Assembly: GCA_947378785.1 (NCBI GenBank)
Contig: CANCLK010000003.1
Coordinates: 20,593-84,592, forward strand
From: Comamonadaceae bacterium
GTDB taxonomy: Bacteria > Pseudomonadota > Gammaproteobacteria > Burkholderiales > Burkholderiaceae_C
Direction: 5' to 3'
DNA: 64,000 nt
Below, piece by piece: positions 36,625 to 45,776 of the stretch (position 1 is the first letter of the stretch; each line of letters begins with the position of its first letter). Below the pieces are notes generated by a model. The model saw only the letters and a list, made by a program, of their open reading frames with translations. It ran no database searches and was not told where the DNA came from. The translations under genes were made by a program, and so were the position numbers.

Positions 36625-37404
36625 TTAGCTGTGTGGACGGCACGCCATGGCCGCTGCCTTCAGCGAAATACCCAGCAATTTAAGGTCGATCGACAAGACC
36701 AAAAACTTGGCACCTTTGGCGCGCCAACGTTCGATCTCGTCAGGGTGGTTGACGTACATACCAATGGGGATATTGCTTCGCTCTGCTGCCGAGAAGACCT
36801 GACCCACGGCAGCCTCTACCTTCGGATGTCGCAGCTGGCCAGGCACCTGAAAGGACGTTGCCAAGTCACCAGGTCCTGGCATCACCCAGTCCACAGGTTT
36901 TTGCGACAAGATCTCGTCAATGTTATCGACACATTCCCGATCTTCCACCAGACCAATCGTGACGATGTCGTTGTTTGCGCGCTTCACATAGGCGGCGAAG
37001 TCACCGATCCCGAAGTCGGCGGCGGAGACGCCGGTGCATGTGGGCCGGCTCCCCTGCGGGGCGTACCGGGTGGCCTGTAACGCTTCTAATGCCCCCGAGC
37101 CAGGTAGACCGAGGTGCGGGATCATGATTCCCTCGCATCCTGCGTCCAGCAGTCGGGGGACGTCACCTAGGGTGGCAGGGCCTACCCGAACAAGTGCACT
37201 CATGCCCGATGCGCGGGCGGCACGCAGATGGCCCATGGTCGACCGCAGATCATTCAGTCCGTGCTCCATGTCCACGATGATGAAATCGAACCCGGCCGAC
37301 GCGTACACCTCTGTGATGCTGGCGTCGGTCGAAAAGACAAACGAGCCGAGAAGAAAATCCTGACTTCTGATTCTCTCGTTCAGTGAGGGGCGTGCAGGCA
37401 GCAT
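36625..37404 (-). CDS. HpcH/HpaI-family class II aldolase
   Basis: 259 residues, single barrel of the pyruvate-dependent class II aldolase family (4-hydroxy-2-oxoheptanedioate aldolase type). The catalytic signature VDMEHG is at 44-49 (H48 as base), the pyruvate-binding Arg is R73 in LVRVGP, and metal ligands should be Glu and Asp further on (GLVEDRECVDN, MPGPGDLATS). The enzyme would split a 4-hydroxy-2-oxo acid into pyruvate or a related 2-oxo acid plus an aldehyde. It lies between the ABM gene (175 bases downstream) and a Bug receptor (39 bases upstream). Meta-cleavage genes that normally accompany HpaI are absent, so its substrate is open. Confidence 0.9.
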   Translation of the reverse strand: MLPARPSLNERIRSQDFLLGSFVFSTDASITEVYASAGFDFIIVDMEHGLNDLRSTMGHLRAARASGMSALVRVGPATLGDVPRLLDAGCEGIMIPHLGLPGSGALEALQATRYAPQGSRPTCTGVSAADFGIGDFAAYVKRANNDIVTIGLVEDRECVDNIDEILSQKPVDWVMPGPGDLATSFQVPGQLRHPKVEAAVGQVFSAAERSNIPIGMYVNHPDEIERWRAKGAKFLVLSIDLKLLGISLKAAAMACRPHS

Positions 37405-37443
37405 GACATCAGCCCTTGTTGGGTGTTGTGTGCGGTCGTTTAA

Positions 37444-38430
37444 TCACTCGACCTTGCCGATGCGCTTGATCGCCTCACTGATGTTGCGAGCGTCGCGGTT
37501 CAAGAACTCTTCGAACGCCTTTCCGTCTCGATAGTCGATCGGTGTTCCCACGGTCGCCATCTGCCGCTTAAATTCAGGACTTTCCGCGGCTCGGGCAATG
37601 TTTTTGCGCAAGATCTCCGCCACAGAATCTGGTGTGTTCAGTGGCGCGAAAATGCCGACCCATAAATAGAACTCGACGTCCTTGTAGCCAAGCTCTATGG
37701 CTGTCGGAACATCCGGTAGCAGCGGATGGCGCTTGGCACCAGTGATCACCAGTGCGCGCAGTGCACCGCTCTTCACGTGCGGCGCAGCGACGGCCGGAGA
37801 TGGCGTTGTGGCCAGCACATGCCCGCCCAGTACCGCATTGAGTGCGGGGCCACCCCCTGAAAAGCTCACGTGTTGCAGCTTCATGTCTGCGGTATGCGCC
37901 AGCATCTCGACAGGGAGATGCACCGCGCTGTAGGGGCCCGACGAAGCATAGGAAATCTTGCCGGGATTCTGCCGCGCGTCTGCCACGAATTCAGCGTAGG
38001 TTTTCCAAGGCGCGTCCGCTTTCACTACCAGCACCAGCGAGTCAGCGACCAGCAAGGCCAGCGGTTTGAATTTTGAGCTGTCGTATTTCGGCGTGCGACC
38101 GAACATGCGATCGGCTTCTGGCAACGCGTGGAGGGCAGGGTGCGTGGCGAGGAGCGTGTAGCCATCCGGTTCGGCATTGGCTGCTGCGGCCATCCCAACG
38201 GCGCCCCCGGCGCCAGGACGGGTGCTGATGATCACTGGCTGCTTCCACTGCGCATTTAGCGCCTGTGCAAACGACCGCGCAGCTAGGTCGACCGCGCCAC
38301 CTGGCGGGAAGGGAACGATCAGGTTCACGGGTTTGTTTGGGAACTCCGTCTGCGCCTGAACACCCGTTGTACCCAGCAGCATGCTGGAGACCAAGAGCAT
38401 CAGTAGTCGAACCGGTGTTGACGATTTCAT
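37444..38430 (-). CDS. Bug-family periplasmic solute-binding protein
   Basis: 328 residues from the ATG at 38430, which has AAGGAGA eight bases upstream; an earlier in-frame ATG at 38448 lies before this Shine-Dalgarno sequence and is less likely. The signal peptide ends at TGVQAQT. Motifs are VNLIVPFPPGGAVDLAAR, STRPGAGGAVGMA and EPDGYTLLATHP. It is placed between the crotonase-fold hydrolase gene (103 bases upstream) and the HpcH/HpaI aldolase (39 bases downstream), so the three probably handle one nutrient. It is the eighth Bug receptor in the window. Confidence 0.9.
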   Translation of the reverse strand: MKSSTPVRLLMLLVSSMLLGTTGVQAQTEFPNKPVNLIVPFPPGGAVDLAARSFAQALNAQWKQPVIISTRPGAGGAVGMAAAANAEPDGYTLLATHPALHALPEADRMFGRTPKYDSSKFKPLALLVADSLVLVVKADAPWKTYAEFVADARQNPGKISYASSGPYSAVHLPVEMLAHTADMKLQHVSFSGGGPALNAVLGGHVLATTPSPAVAAPHVKSGALRALVITGAKRHPLLPDVPTAIELGYKDVEFYLWVGIFAPLNTPDSVAEILRKNIARAAESPEFKRQMATVGTPIDYRDGKAFEEFLNRDARNISEAIKRIGKVE

Positions 38431-38533
38431 TTGACTTGTCTCCTTCATGGTGGGTCGTGCGCAGTGGTTTCACTGCATGTGGGACGGCCTGACGGTTGTA
38501 GCGCCGTCCTTGGGAACGCGGATCCTCAAGCGT

Positions 38534-39307
38534 TCAATCCACTCTCTGGACGGCCGCCAAGCCCTCAACGGCGAGGCCGTAGCCCAGAAGGTCGTGCATG
38601 CGCGTCTTGAGGTCTTGCGTCAGCATCACTCGGGTGTAGCGGCGCAGCAATGGCGGACGCAGCCTGAGCTGGCGAGCCAGCTCCCACGCGCGGGGCAGCA
38701 GCTTCTCGGCAGGCAGAATCTCGTTGACCAAGCCGACGTCTTTGGCTTCTTGTGCATTCAGAATCTGTCCCGTGAGCAAGAAGTAACGACCCCGGGTTGG
38801 CCCCATGACCAGCGGGAAAAGGACATGCACGCCGTCGCCAGGAACCAGCCCGCCGTGGTAATGCGCGGAGTCTTGGATCGTCGTGCTCTCGGCTGCTAGA
38901 ACGATGTCGGACAGCAAGGGAATCTCTGCGTGCCGAACGCACGGGCCATTGATCGCGGCGATCACCGGCACTTCGATGTTGAGGAGGTTCATCAGCAGGT
39001 GTCGGCCCTCCCAGAACCACATCTTGTCCCACTCTTCGGCGGTCCCTGGGGAGCGCGGGCTGTGGTGGCCGCCCTCGCCGCTGGGCTGCACCGTGGGGCC
39101 GGAGTATTCATCGCCAGTACCGGTCAGGATCACGACCTCGTTCTCACGATCGCGTCCGACGTCGAGAAAGGCACGTTCCAGATCCTCGTGAGCCTGCTTA
39201 CTCCAGCGCAACGGCCCCCCCAAAGTATGGAACTGCATTTCCAGAATCCCGTTTTCACGGCGCATTCGCACCGACCCGTACTTGGTTGAATACTCTTCAA
39301 ATGACAT
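38534..39307 (-). CDS. Crotonase-superfamily enzyme resembling 6-oxocamphor hydrolase
   Basis: 257 residues with an enoyl-CoA hydratase fold. The central part, EIPLLSDIVLAAESTTIQDSAHYHGG followed by LVPGDGVHVLFPLVMG and TRGRYFLLTGQIL, recalls 6-oxocamphor hydrolase, a beta-diketone (retro-Claisen) hydrolase without CoA. In that enzyme a His/Asp pair is spaced nine residues apart, and here H149 and D158 have the same spacing. The Glu/Glu pair of normal hydratases is not obvious. Sequence therefore favours C-C bond hydrolysis of a diketone over crotonyl-CoA hydration, but this rests on remembered motifs. AAAGGTGA precedes the ATG. It is the first gene of crotonase, Bug, aldolase. Confidence 0.82.
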   Translation of the reverse strand: MSFEEYSTKYGSVRMRRENGILEMQFHTLGGPLRWSKQAHEDLERAFLDVGRDRENEVVILTGTGDEYSGPTVQPSGEGGHHSPRSPGTAEEWDKMWFWEGRHLLMNLLNIEVPVIAAINGPCVRHAEIPLLSDIVLAAESTTIQDSAHYHGGLVPGDGVHVLFPLVMGPTRGRYFLLTGQILNAQEAKDVGLVNEILPAEKLLPRAWELARQLRLRPPLLRRYTRVMLTQDLKTRMHDLLGYGLAVEGLAAVQRVD

Positions 39308-39480
39308 GTTTCACCTTTATTGACGCAACACCGTTGATCGAAACAGTCAGTGCGGCCTGCGCAGCAAAACACGGCTGACCATGACTGTCACTATTGTTTG
39401 AAAATTCAGTGTATAGGTTAAGAATGGTCTGCACAATCCCGGCAAACGCGCGATTCAGCAGCCTCTGAGACAATACTGGC

Positions 39481-40914
39481 ATGAGCGAAACCCTTTCCGG
39501 CACCCCGTCCACATCAGTGGCCCCTCCTTCGTCAACAACCCCCAAATCCGCTCCACGCGTCGGATTTGTCAGCCTTGGCTGTCCCAAGGCTTTGACCGAC
39601 TCCGAATTGATCCTGACCCAGCTGAGCGCTGAAGGTTACGAGACCTCCAAGACCTTTGAAGGCGCTGATCTGGTGATCGTCAACACCTGCGGTTTTATTG
39701 ACGACGCTGTGCGCGAGAGCCTAGACACGATCGGCGAAGCACTGGCCGCCAACGGTAAAGTCATTGTCACGGGTTGTCTGGGTGCCAAGGCTGGTGAGGC
39801 CGGAGGTAACCTCGTCAAGCAGATGCACCCAAGCGTGTTGGCTGTGACAGGACCGCATGCCACGCAAGAGGTCATGGACGCGGTGCACCTGAATCTGCCC
39901 AAGCCACACGACCCGTTCGTCGACTTAGTACCCAACTCATTCGGCATCGCCGGCATCAAGCTCACACCGCGGCATTACGCGTACCTGAAGATCAGCGAAG
40001 GCTGCAACCATCGCTGCACCTTTTGCATCATCCCGTCGATGCGCGGCGACCTCGTCTCGCGGCCTATTGGCGACGTGCTGGTCGAGGCTCGGGCCTTGTT
40101 TGAAGGTGGCGTTAAAGAACTTTTGGTGATCAGCCAAGACACTTCGGCTTACGGTGTTGACGTGAAATACCGCACTGGTTTTTTCGACGGAAAACCGGTC
40201 AAAACCCGCATGTTGGAGCTGGTCAAAACGCTGGGCGAATTGGCCGAACCCTACGGTGCCTGGGTTCGTCTTCACTACGTCTATCCGTACCCCAGTGTCG
40301 ATGAGGTGATTCCGTTCATGGCCACGGGCTTGGTCTTGCCTTACCTTGACGTGCCTTTGCAGCACAGCCACCCTGACGTTCTGAAGCGCATGAAGCGGCC
40401 CGCCAGCGGCGAGAAAAACTTGGAGCGCATTGCGCGCTGGCGCGAGATGTGTCCCGAGATCGTCATTCGCAGTACCTTCATTGCGGGTTTCCCGGGCGAA
40501 ACCGAAGCCGAGTTCAGTCATTTACTTGACTTCATGCGTGAAGCCCGCATTGACCGTGCCGGTTGCTTCGCCTACAGCGCAGTGGCGGGCGCGACCGCCA
40601 ATGACATTCCGGGCATGTTGCCGCTGGAACTGCGCGAAGAACGCCGTGCCCGTTTCATGGCCGTGGCCGAAGAAGTCTCCAGCCAAAAATTGCAAGAACG
40701 CGTTGGTGCCACCATGCAAGTATTGGTGGACTCTGCACCGGCCCTAGGGCGCAAAGGCGCCATTGGTCGCAGCTATGCAGATGCGCCAGAAATTGACGGT
40801 ACGGTGAAGTTGCTGCCGCCTGAAAAAATCAGCAAAACCTTGAAGGTTGGCGAGTTCACACGCGCCCGCATCGTCGGCACGCAAGGCCATGATTTGGTGG
40901 CTGTGCCGGTCTGA
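39481..40914 (+). CDS. rimO: Ribosomal protein S12 methylthiotransferase RimO
   Basis: 477 residues, slightly long because of a Ser/Thr/Pro-rich N-terminal tail of about 25 residues. The MTTase domain starts at [18 protein letters not shown], with cluster cysteines in LGCPK, NTCGF and TGCLG. The radical SAM domain has the CxxxCxxC motif in [16 protein letters not shown], and a TRAM domain closes the protein ([14 protein letters not shown] onward). RimO adds a methylthio group to an Asp of S12 using two iron-sulfur clusters. The [10 protein letters not shown] variant and missing MiaB-type signature favour RimO over MiaB. The gene stands alone, diverging from the crotonase gene, and ends at a strong terminator. 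Confidence 0.95.
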   Translation: MSETLSGTPSTSVAPPSSTTPKSAPRVGFVSLGCPKALTDSELILTQLSAEGYETSKTFEGADLVIVNTCGFIDDAVRESLDTIGEALAANGKVIVTGCLGAKAGEAGGNLVKQMHPSVLAVTGPHATQEVMDAVHLNLPKPHDPFVDLVPNSFGIAGIKLTPRHYAYLKISEGCNHRCTFCIIPSMRGDLVSRPIGDVLVEARALFEGGVKELLVISQDTSAYGVDVKYRTGFFDGKPVKTRMLELVKTLGELAEPYGAWVRLHYVYPYPSVDEVIPFMATGLVLPYLDVPLQHSHPDVLKRMKRPASGEKNLERIARWREMCPEIVIRSTFIAGFPGETEAEFSHLLDFMREARIDRAGCFAYSAVAGATANDIPGMLPLELREERRARFMAVAEEVSSQKLQERVGATMQVLVDSAPALGRKGAIGRSYADAPEIDGTVKLLPPEKISKTLKVGEFTRARIVGTQGHDLVAVPV

Positions 40915-40953
40915 CAACCCCAGCAGCAGCCGGGCTGAACAGAGCCCGGCCAG

Positions 40954-40993
40954 AACGACAAAAAGCCGCTGAATTCAGCGGCTTTTTGTCGTT
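40954..40993. terminator. Perfect 40-bp palindromic bidirectional terminator (rimO / tRNA-Leu)
   Basis: Two 20-base arms meet at a central GAATTC with no mismatch. The inner part is GC-rich (GCCGCT) and the outer part carries an AAAAA/TTTTT run, so transcripts of rimO from the left and of tRNA-Leu from the right would both end in a stem followed by U. A second small GC hairpin (GCCGGGCT/AGCCCGGC) stands just before it at about 40930-40950. Confidence 0.9.
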
Positions 40994-41003
40994 TGAGTAT
41001 CTA

Positions 41004-41088
41004 TGGTGCCCGGGAGAGAACTCGAATCTCCACATCTTGCGATACACGGACCTGAACCGTGCGCGTCTACCAATTCCGCCACCCGGGC
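41004..41088 (-). tRNA. tRNA-Leu (anticodon CAG)
   Basis: 85 bases including an encoded CCA. The acceptor stem GCCCGGG pairs with CCCGGGC. The D arm has TGGCGGAATTGGTAGACGC, as in bacterial tRNA-Leu. The anticodon stem CACGG/CCGTG encloses the loop TTCAGGT with anticodon CAG. A long variable arm (TATCGCAAGATG region) marks a class II tRNA, and the T loop is TTCGAGT. It reads the common Leu codon CTG. It runs leftward into the shared palindromic terminator, with rnr diverging on the other side. Confidence 0.97.
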
Positions 41089-41254
41089 ACAACTAGCACT
41101 GTACCATGACTCCAATGGCTTGTTGAGTGTGACGCTCAAAAAAATCAGTTACCCACCATGTTCCGGTTTGTAACGTGCATGCCTTATGCTGATGCCTGTG
41201 CAAGCGCAAGTCACAGCCCTTTTTTGCGCTGGCTGACAAGACACTCTATTTTTA

Positions 41255-43633
41255 TTGACCATCTCACGAAAGAGATCACTTATCAAAACAACTCCACACC
41301 CTTCGAGCCAGGTTTCCAACCTGCTCGCTGAATTTGAAGGCACCGTTTCGGGTCACCGTGACGGCCACGGCTTCGTTCAACGCGATGACGGCGAGGCTGA
41401 TATTTACTTGCCGCCGAATGAAATGCGTGCGGTTCTCCACAAAGATCGAGTCAAAGCGCGCATCGTGCGCCATGACCGCAAAAATCGGCCTGAAGGCCGT
41501 GTCACAGAAATTCTCGAGCGCTCACCCCATCCGATCATTGGCCGTTTGCTGCAAGAAAGCGGTGTTTGGCTGGTCGCTCCAGAAGACAAGCGTTATGGCC
41601 AAGACGTGCTCATTCCAAAAAGCGCAACAGGCACCGCCAAAACGGGTCAGGTGGTGGTGGTCGAGCTGACCGAGCCGCCCGCCTTATTTGGCCAGCCGGT
41701 TGGGCGCGTCAAAGAAGTGCTGGGCGAAATTGACGACCCCGGCATGGAAATCGAAATTGCCGTGCGCAAATATGGTGTGCCGCACGAATTCAGTGACGAG
41801 GCGCTGGCGCTGGCTCGCGCCTTGCCCGATGCCGTGCGACCTATCGACAAACAAGGCCGTGTCGACCTGACCGACATCGCGCTGGTGACGATTGACGGTG
41901 AAGACGCGCGCGATTTTGATGACGCCGTGTATTGCGAACCCGCCAAGGTCGGTCGTGCTAAGGGCTGGCGTCTGTTGGTAGCGATTGCCGATGTGAGCCA
42001 CTATGTCGACACCGGCAGCGCGATTGACATTGACGCCTATGACCGGGCCACCAGCGTGTATTTTCCGCGCCGCGTGATTCCGATGTTGCCCGAAAAACTC
42101 TCCAACGGTTTGTGTTCTCTGAACCCGAACGTTGAGCGGCTGTGCATGGTCTGCGACATGCTGATCACCGCCAAAGGTGAAGTCCACGCCTATCAGTTTT
42201 ACCCGGCCGTGATGTTCAGTCACGCCCGTTTCACGTACACCGAAGTGGCGGCTATTTTGGCCAATACGCGCGGCCCCGAAGCCGCTCAGCGTAAAGCGTT
42301 GGTGCCGCATTTGCTGGACTTGCATGATGTCTACCAAGCCTTGCTCAAAGAGCGTGGCGTTCGCGGTGCGGTGGACTTCGAAACCACAGAAACACAGATC
42401 GTCTGCGATGACGCCGGCCGCATCGAAAAAATCGTGCCGCGCACGCGCAACGTGGCGCACCGCTTGATTGAAGAAGCCATGCTGTCGGCCAATGTCTGCT
42501 CGGCGGACTTCATTGCGCAAAGCAAGCATGCCGGCTTGTTTCGCGTGCACGAAGGCCCGACGCCTGAGAAAAAAGACATGCTGCGCAGTTACCTCAAAGC
42601 TATTGGCTTGGGGCTGACCATCAGTGATGACCCCATGCCTGGCGAGTTTCAGTCGATCGCCTTGGCCACCAAGGACCGCCCTGACGCGCAGCAAATTCAT
42701 TCGATGCTGCTGCGCTCCATGTCGCAGGCGATTTACACGCCGATGAACAACGGCCACTTTGGTTTGGCGTACGAGGCCTACACGCACTTCACCAGCCCGA
42801 TTCGGCGCTACCCAGATTTGCTGGTTCACCGCGTTATCAAGGCGGTTCTGAAGCAGGCTAAATACCAGCTGCCGGCCTTGCCGACACCGGGTGAAGCCCA
42901 TGCCAAGCTCTCCAAGCGCTTGGCGACGCGGGCGGCGGAGTCGGATCAAAAGCCGAAAAAACCGACGATGGATCAACTCGCCTGGCAAGCCGCTGGCCTG
43001 CATTGCAGCGCCAACGAACGCCGGGCAGACGAGGCCAGCCGTGACGTTGAAGCTTGGCTCAAATGCAAATACATGCGCGGTCATTTGGGCGAAGAGTTCG
43101 GCGGTGTCGTCAGTTCCGCGACCAGCTTCGGAATTTTTGTCACCTTGGACGCTATGTATGTCGAAGGGCTGGTGCACATCACCGAACTTGGTAGCGAGTA
43201 CTTCCGTTTTGACGAAGCCCGTCAAGAGCTTCGCGGTGAGCGCACAGGTCTGCGTTATGCCATTGGCACGCGGGTTCGGGTGCAGGTCAGTCGCGTCGAC
43301 CTGGATGGTCGAAAGATTGACTTCCGGCTGGTGCATGAAGGTGAAGACTTGATGGCGCGTGCCATGAAGGACAAGTCAGGCGGTTCAGCCAATTCCGCAA
43401 CTGACGAGCGCGGCGGTGGCCGCAAGGGTGGCGATAAATACGCTGACAAGCGGGCAGACAAACATGCCGGAAAGCGCTCGGATCGCCCTGAGCGTTCCGC
43501 TGCACGTAGCACGGGTGCTTCTGACCGGGGTGCCGCTCGATCGCCGATACAGGCGCTCAAAGCTGCCGTGAAAAAGTCGGCAGCGGGTGGTCCGCGTAAG
43601 TCGAGCAAGCCAAGCAAAAAACCAAGACGTTGA
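41255..43633 (+). CDS. rnr: Ribonuclease R
   Basis: 792 residues. A cold-shock domain starts near residue 28 (EFEGTVSGHRDGHGFVQRDD), then comes a second OB fold, the RNB catalytic domain with the acidic motif DGEDARDFDDAVYCE, RRVIPMLPEKLSNGLCSLNP, FTSPIRRYPDLLVHR, an S1 domain (LGEEFGGVVSSATSFGIFV) and a long basic Lys/Arg/Ser tail of about 85 residues. It is a 3'-5' exoribonuclease that degrades structured RNA. The N-terminal helix-turn-helix of about 60-80 residues found in E. coli RNase R is absent, and only about 165 bases separate this frame from the tRNA gene. The start is uncertain: TTG at 41255 is the furthest possible and has no clear ribosome-binding site. The next gene starts 10 bases after its stop. 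Confidence 0.92.
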   Translation: MTISRKRSLIKTTPHPSSQVSNLLAEFEGTVSGHRDGHGFVQRDDGEADIYLPPNEMRAVLHKDRVKARIVRHDRKNRPEGRVTEILERSPHPIIGRLLQESGVWLVAPEDKRYGQDVLIPKSATGTAKTGQVVVVELTEPPALFGQPVGRVKEVLGEIDDPGMEIEIAVRKYGVPHEFSDEALALARALPDAVRPIDKQGRVDLTDIALVTIDGEDARDFDDAVYCEPAKVGRAKGWRLLVAIADVSHYVDTGSAIDIDAYDRATSVYFPRRVIPMLPEKLSNGLCSLNPNVERLCMVCDMLITAKGEVHAYQFYPAVMFSHARFTYTEVAAILANTRGPEAAQRKALVPHLLDLHDVYQALLKERGVRGAVDFETTETQIVCDDAGRIEKIVPRTRNVAHRLIEEAMLSANVCSADFIAQSKHAGLFRVHEGPTPEKKDMLRSYLKAIGLGLTISDDPMPGEFQSIALATKDRPDAQQIHSMLLRSMSQAIYTPMNNGHFGLAYEAYTHFTSPIRRYPDLLVHRVIKAVLKQAKYQLPALPTPGEAHAKLSKRLATRAAESDQKPKKPTMDQLAWQAAGLHCSANERRADEASRDVEAWLKCKYMRGHLGEEFGGVVSSATSFGIFVTLDAMYVEGLVHITELGSEYFRFDEARQELRGERTGLRYAIGTRVRVQVSRVDLDGRKIDFRLVHEGEDLMARAMKDKSGGSANSATDERGGGRKGGDKYADKRADKHAGKRSDRPERSAARSTGASDRGAARSPIQALKAAVKKSAAGGPRKSSKPSKKPRR

Positions 43634-43643
43634 GGTGATCGCC

Positions 43644-44180
43644 ATGCGCGTCGTGAGTTTTTTGCTAGAGACAGTTTTTTATCTGCTGATCGGTGCTTCA
43701 CTGTTGCGCGCTTACATGAACTGGCTGCGCATCAGCATGACAGACCAGCCGGGCACGTTTGTGATGGCGCTGACAAACTGGTTGGTGAAGCCGCTGCGGC
43801 GCGTCCTACCCCTAGCGGTTGCACGCTCTAAGGTGGATTCCGGCAGTTTGTTTGCGGCGGCTTTGCTGTCCTTGCTGTATGCCTTGCTCGCGGCTTTGCT
43901 TTTTGGCTGGTTCGATGGCGATGTGCCGCAGCTGGCCGTGCTGGCTTTTGCTATCAAAATGCTGCTGCGTGTGACGCTCCAAGCCTTGACGATTCTGGTG
44001 TTTGGCTACGTCATCATCTCGTGGGTTCAACCGGGCTCTCACGGCCACGGTTTGCTGTCGCGACTGGTCGAACCACCTTTGGCGCCGCTTCGCCGGATCG
44101 TTCCCATGATTGGGGGTATTGACCTGTCGGCGATGGCCTTGCTGCTGTTGCTGCAGATTGGTTTGATGCTGCTCGGTTAA
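43644..44180 (+). CDS. YggT family integral membrane protein
   Basis: 178 residues with two YggT repeats, each of two membrane helices: the first at about 1-75 (LLIGASLLRAYMNWLRI, NWLVKPLRRVLP), the second at about 95-178 (ILVFGYVIISWVQPGSHGHGLLSRLVEPPLAPLRRIVPMIGGIDLS). The sequence LVEPPLAPLRRIVP is the diagnostic motif. The function is not settled in bacteria; links to osmotic stress and to cell division or thylakoid organisation in related phyla exist. GAGGTGA lies five bases before the ATG at 43644. It follows rnr by 10 bases and is probably cotranscribed. Confidence 0.9.
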   Translation: MRVVSFLLETVFYLLIGASLLRAYMNWLRISMTDQPGTFVMALTNWLVKPLRRVLPLAVARSKVDSGSLFAAALLSLLYALLAALLFGWFDGDVPQLAVLAFAIKMLLRVTLQALTILVFGYVIISWVQPGSHGHGLLSRLVEPPLAPLRRIVPMIGGIDLSAMALLLLLQIGLMLLG

Positions 44181-44187
44181 GCGGTAT

Positions 44188-45744
44188 TCAGGCACTTGCC
44201 ATTTCGGCTAGGGATGATGCCGTGAGCGCTTGAGTCGTTCCGCTTGCGGCCCAGAGGTCGGCTAAATGGCCGTGCATGAAAACTGCGTGGGCAGCTGCAT
44301 TCCGTGCGGATTGGCCTGCAGCCAGTAAGGCCCCGATCATCCCCGCTAAAACATCGCCCGTGCCGGGGGTGGCCAGCAGGGCATTGCCACTGTGGTTGAT
44401 CAATGTTGTTTGACCTGGTGCTGCGATCACGCTGCCGGACCCTTTGAGCACCACCACGCAGCCAAATCGATGGGCCAGTTGCTGCGCTGCACGACGTCGG
44501 TCTGACTGAACTTCGGTCGTGCTGCATTGCAACAGTCGGGCGGCTTCAAGCGGGTGTGGCGTCAAAATCGTGGCGACATCATGCGACTGCCGCGCTGTCA
44601 ATAGTGCCTGCAAGTTCGGGTCTGCGGCGATGACGTTCAGGGCGTCAGCGTCAAAGACTGCGCGCGTGGCGCCAGTCAATAGCGCTGGCAGATGCGTTTG
44701 CATCGCCTGACCGCCGCCGCAACCGCAGACCAGCACCTGTTGCGTCAGATCCAGTGCCGCTGGACGTCTGAACATCAACTCAGGCTGGGTCGTGTCGACC
44801 GACAAAACGCTGTCGGCTGTGTGGCCAAGGAGCGCGATAAAAACTCGACCCGCCCCCGCGTGAAGGGCTGCGCGCGCTGCCAGCAGGGCCGCGCCTGTCA
44901 TGCCGGGTGCGCCACCCATCACGGCCACGTCGCCGAAACTACCTTTGTGGCTGGCGTGTGCTTGATGATGCCGAGCTAAAGGCTTGGTGTCCATCTCGTT
45001 GTTTGTGCCTTGCAGCCAAGCGCAGGGTTGTATGCCAGGCGGTGTTGTCACGCTCAAATCATCCCACCAAACTTGGCCAGCTGCATCGCGCCCATCGGCG
45101 GTGAACAGGCCCGGCTTCAGGGTCAGCAGACTCAAGGTGTGACGCGCACCAAGCCTTGGATTTTTGTACAAAGACGCACCCGTGTCCGCGTTGAGCCCGG
45201 TTGGCAAGTCGATGCACAGCACGGGCGCGCCGCTGCTGTGCATTCGGTCCAGCCATTGCGTTATCAACTGTGTGCCGGGTCGATCGGTTGACAGCGCACC
45301 GCCAATACCGAGTAGCGCGTCAATTGCGAAGTCAAAAGTCGCAGGTGGTTCTGTGGAAATTAGCAGCCCGGCGGACAGTGCTTGCAGGCGTGAGGCGCGG
45401 GCGTCAGAGGGTTGCAGGTGTCCGCTGTCGGGCGTGTCTTTGCCTAGCTCAGTCCAAGTCAGGCTGACGGTTTTACCCAGCTTTTTCAATTGCAGCGCTG
45501 CTTCGAATCCGTCACCGCCGTTATTGCCGGGGCCGCAGGCGATCCAGATATGTTGTGCATGCGGTGCCAGCGCTAGCGTCAGTCGGGCTGCCGCGAGTCC
45601 CGCCCGCTGCATGAGGCTGTGCTCTGGCAAATCGGATTGGGCCCGCGTCTCCATCTGCCGCGTGGCGGCGATGTCGAACAGTGGGTGGCTGATTTCGTTG
45701 GATATCTTGAGTGTGCGGACCATGTGTAATTGTGTCGGTTTCAC
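44188..45744 (-). CDS. nnr: Bifunctional NAD(P)H-hydrate epimerase / ADP-dependent NAD(P)H-hydrate dehydratase
   Basis: 518 residues. The N-terminal YjeF_N epimerase domain (about 20-230) carries the glycine motif GPGNNGGDGFEAA and DALLGIGG. The C-terminal ribokinase-like dehydratase domain (about 260-510) carries GDVAVMGGAPGMTGAALLA, VLKGSGSVIAAPG and GTGDVLAGMIGALLAAGQ with the catalytic Asp. Together they repair hydrated NADH/NADPH: the epimerase interconverts R and S forms and the dehydratase restores the cofactor. An alternative start MVRTLKIS at 45723 would drop seven residues. It is convergent with the YggT gene, with only seven bases between. Confidence 0.93.
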   Translation of the reverse strand: MKPTQLHMVRTLKISNEISHPLFDIAATRQMETRAQSDLPEHSLMQRAGLAAARLTLALAPHAQHIWIACGPGNNGGDGFEAALQLKKLGKTVSLTWTELGKDTPDSGHLQPSDARASRLQALSAGLLISTEPPATFDFAIDALLGIGGALSTDRPGTQLITQWLDRMHSSGAPVLCIDLPTGLNADTGASLYKNPRLGARHTLSLLTLKPGLFTADGRDAAGQVWWDDLSVTTPPGIQPCAWLQGTNNEMDTKPLARHHQAHASHKGSFGDVAVMGGAPGMTGAALLAARAALHAGAGRVFIALLGHTADSVLSVDTTQPELMFRRPAALDLTQQVLVCGCGGGQAMQTHLPALLTGATRAVFDADALNVIAADPNLQALLTARQSHDVATILTPHPLEAARLLQCSTTEVQSDRRRAAQQLAHRFGCVVVLKGSGSVIAAPGQTTLINHSGNALLATPGTGDVLAGMIGALLAAGQSARNAAAHAVFMHGHLADLWAASGTTQALTASSLAEMASA

Positions 45745-45776
45745 ACGATCTGTGAAGCGCGGCTATTTCGTGTGCG

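Noticed and set aside
41684..43336. A 550-codon open frame on the minus strand inside rnr
   Set aside because: It is fully antisense to the RNB domain of RNase R, which has all its motifs; the antisense protein is His/Gln/Arg-rich with no domain. It is a shadow of high-GC codon use.
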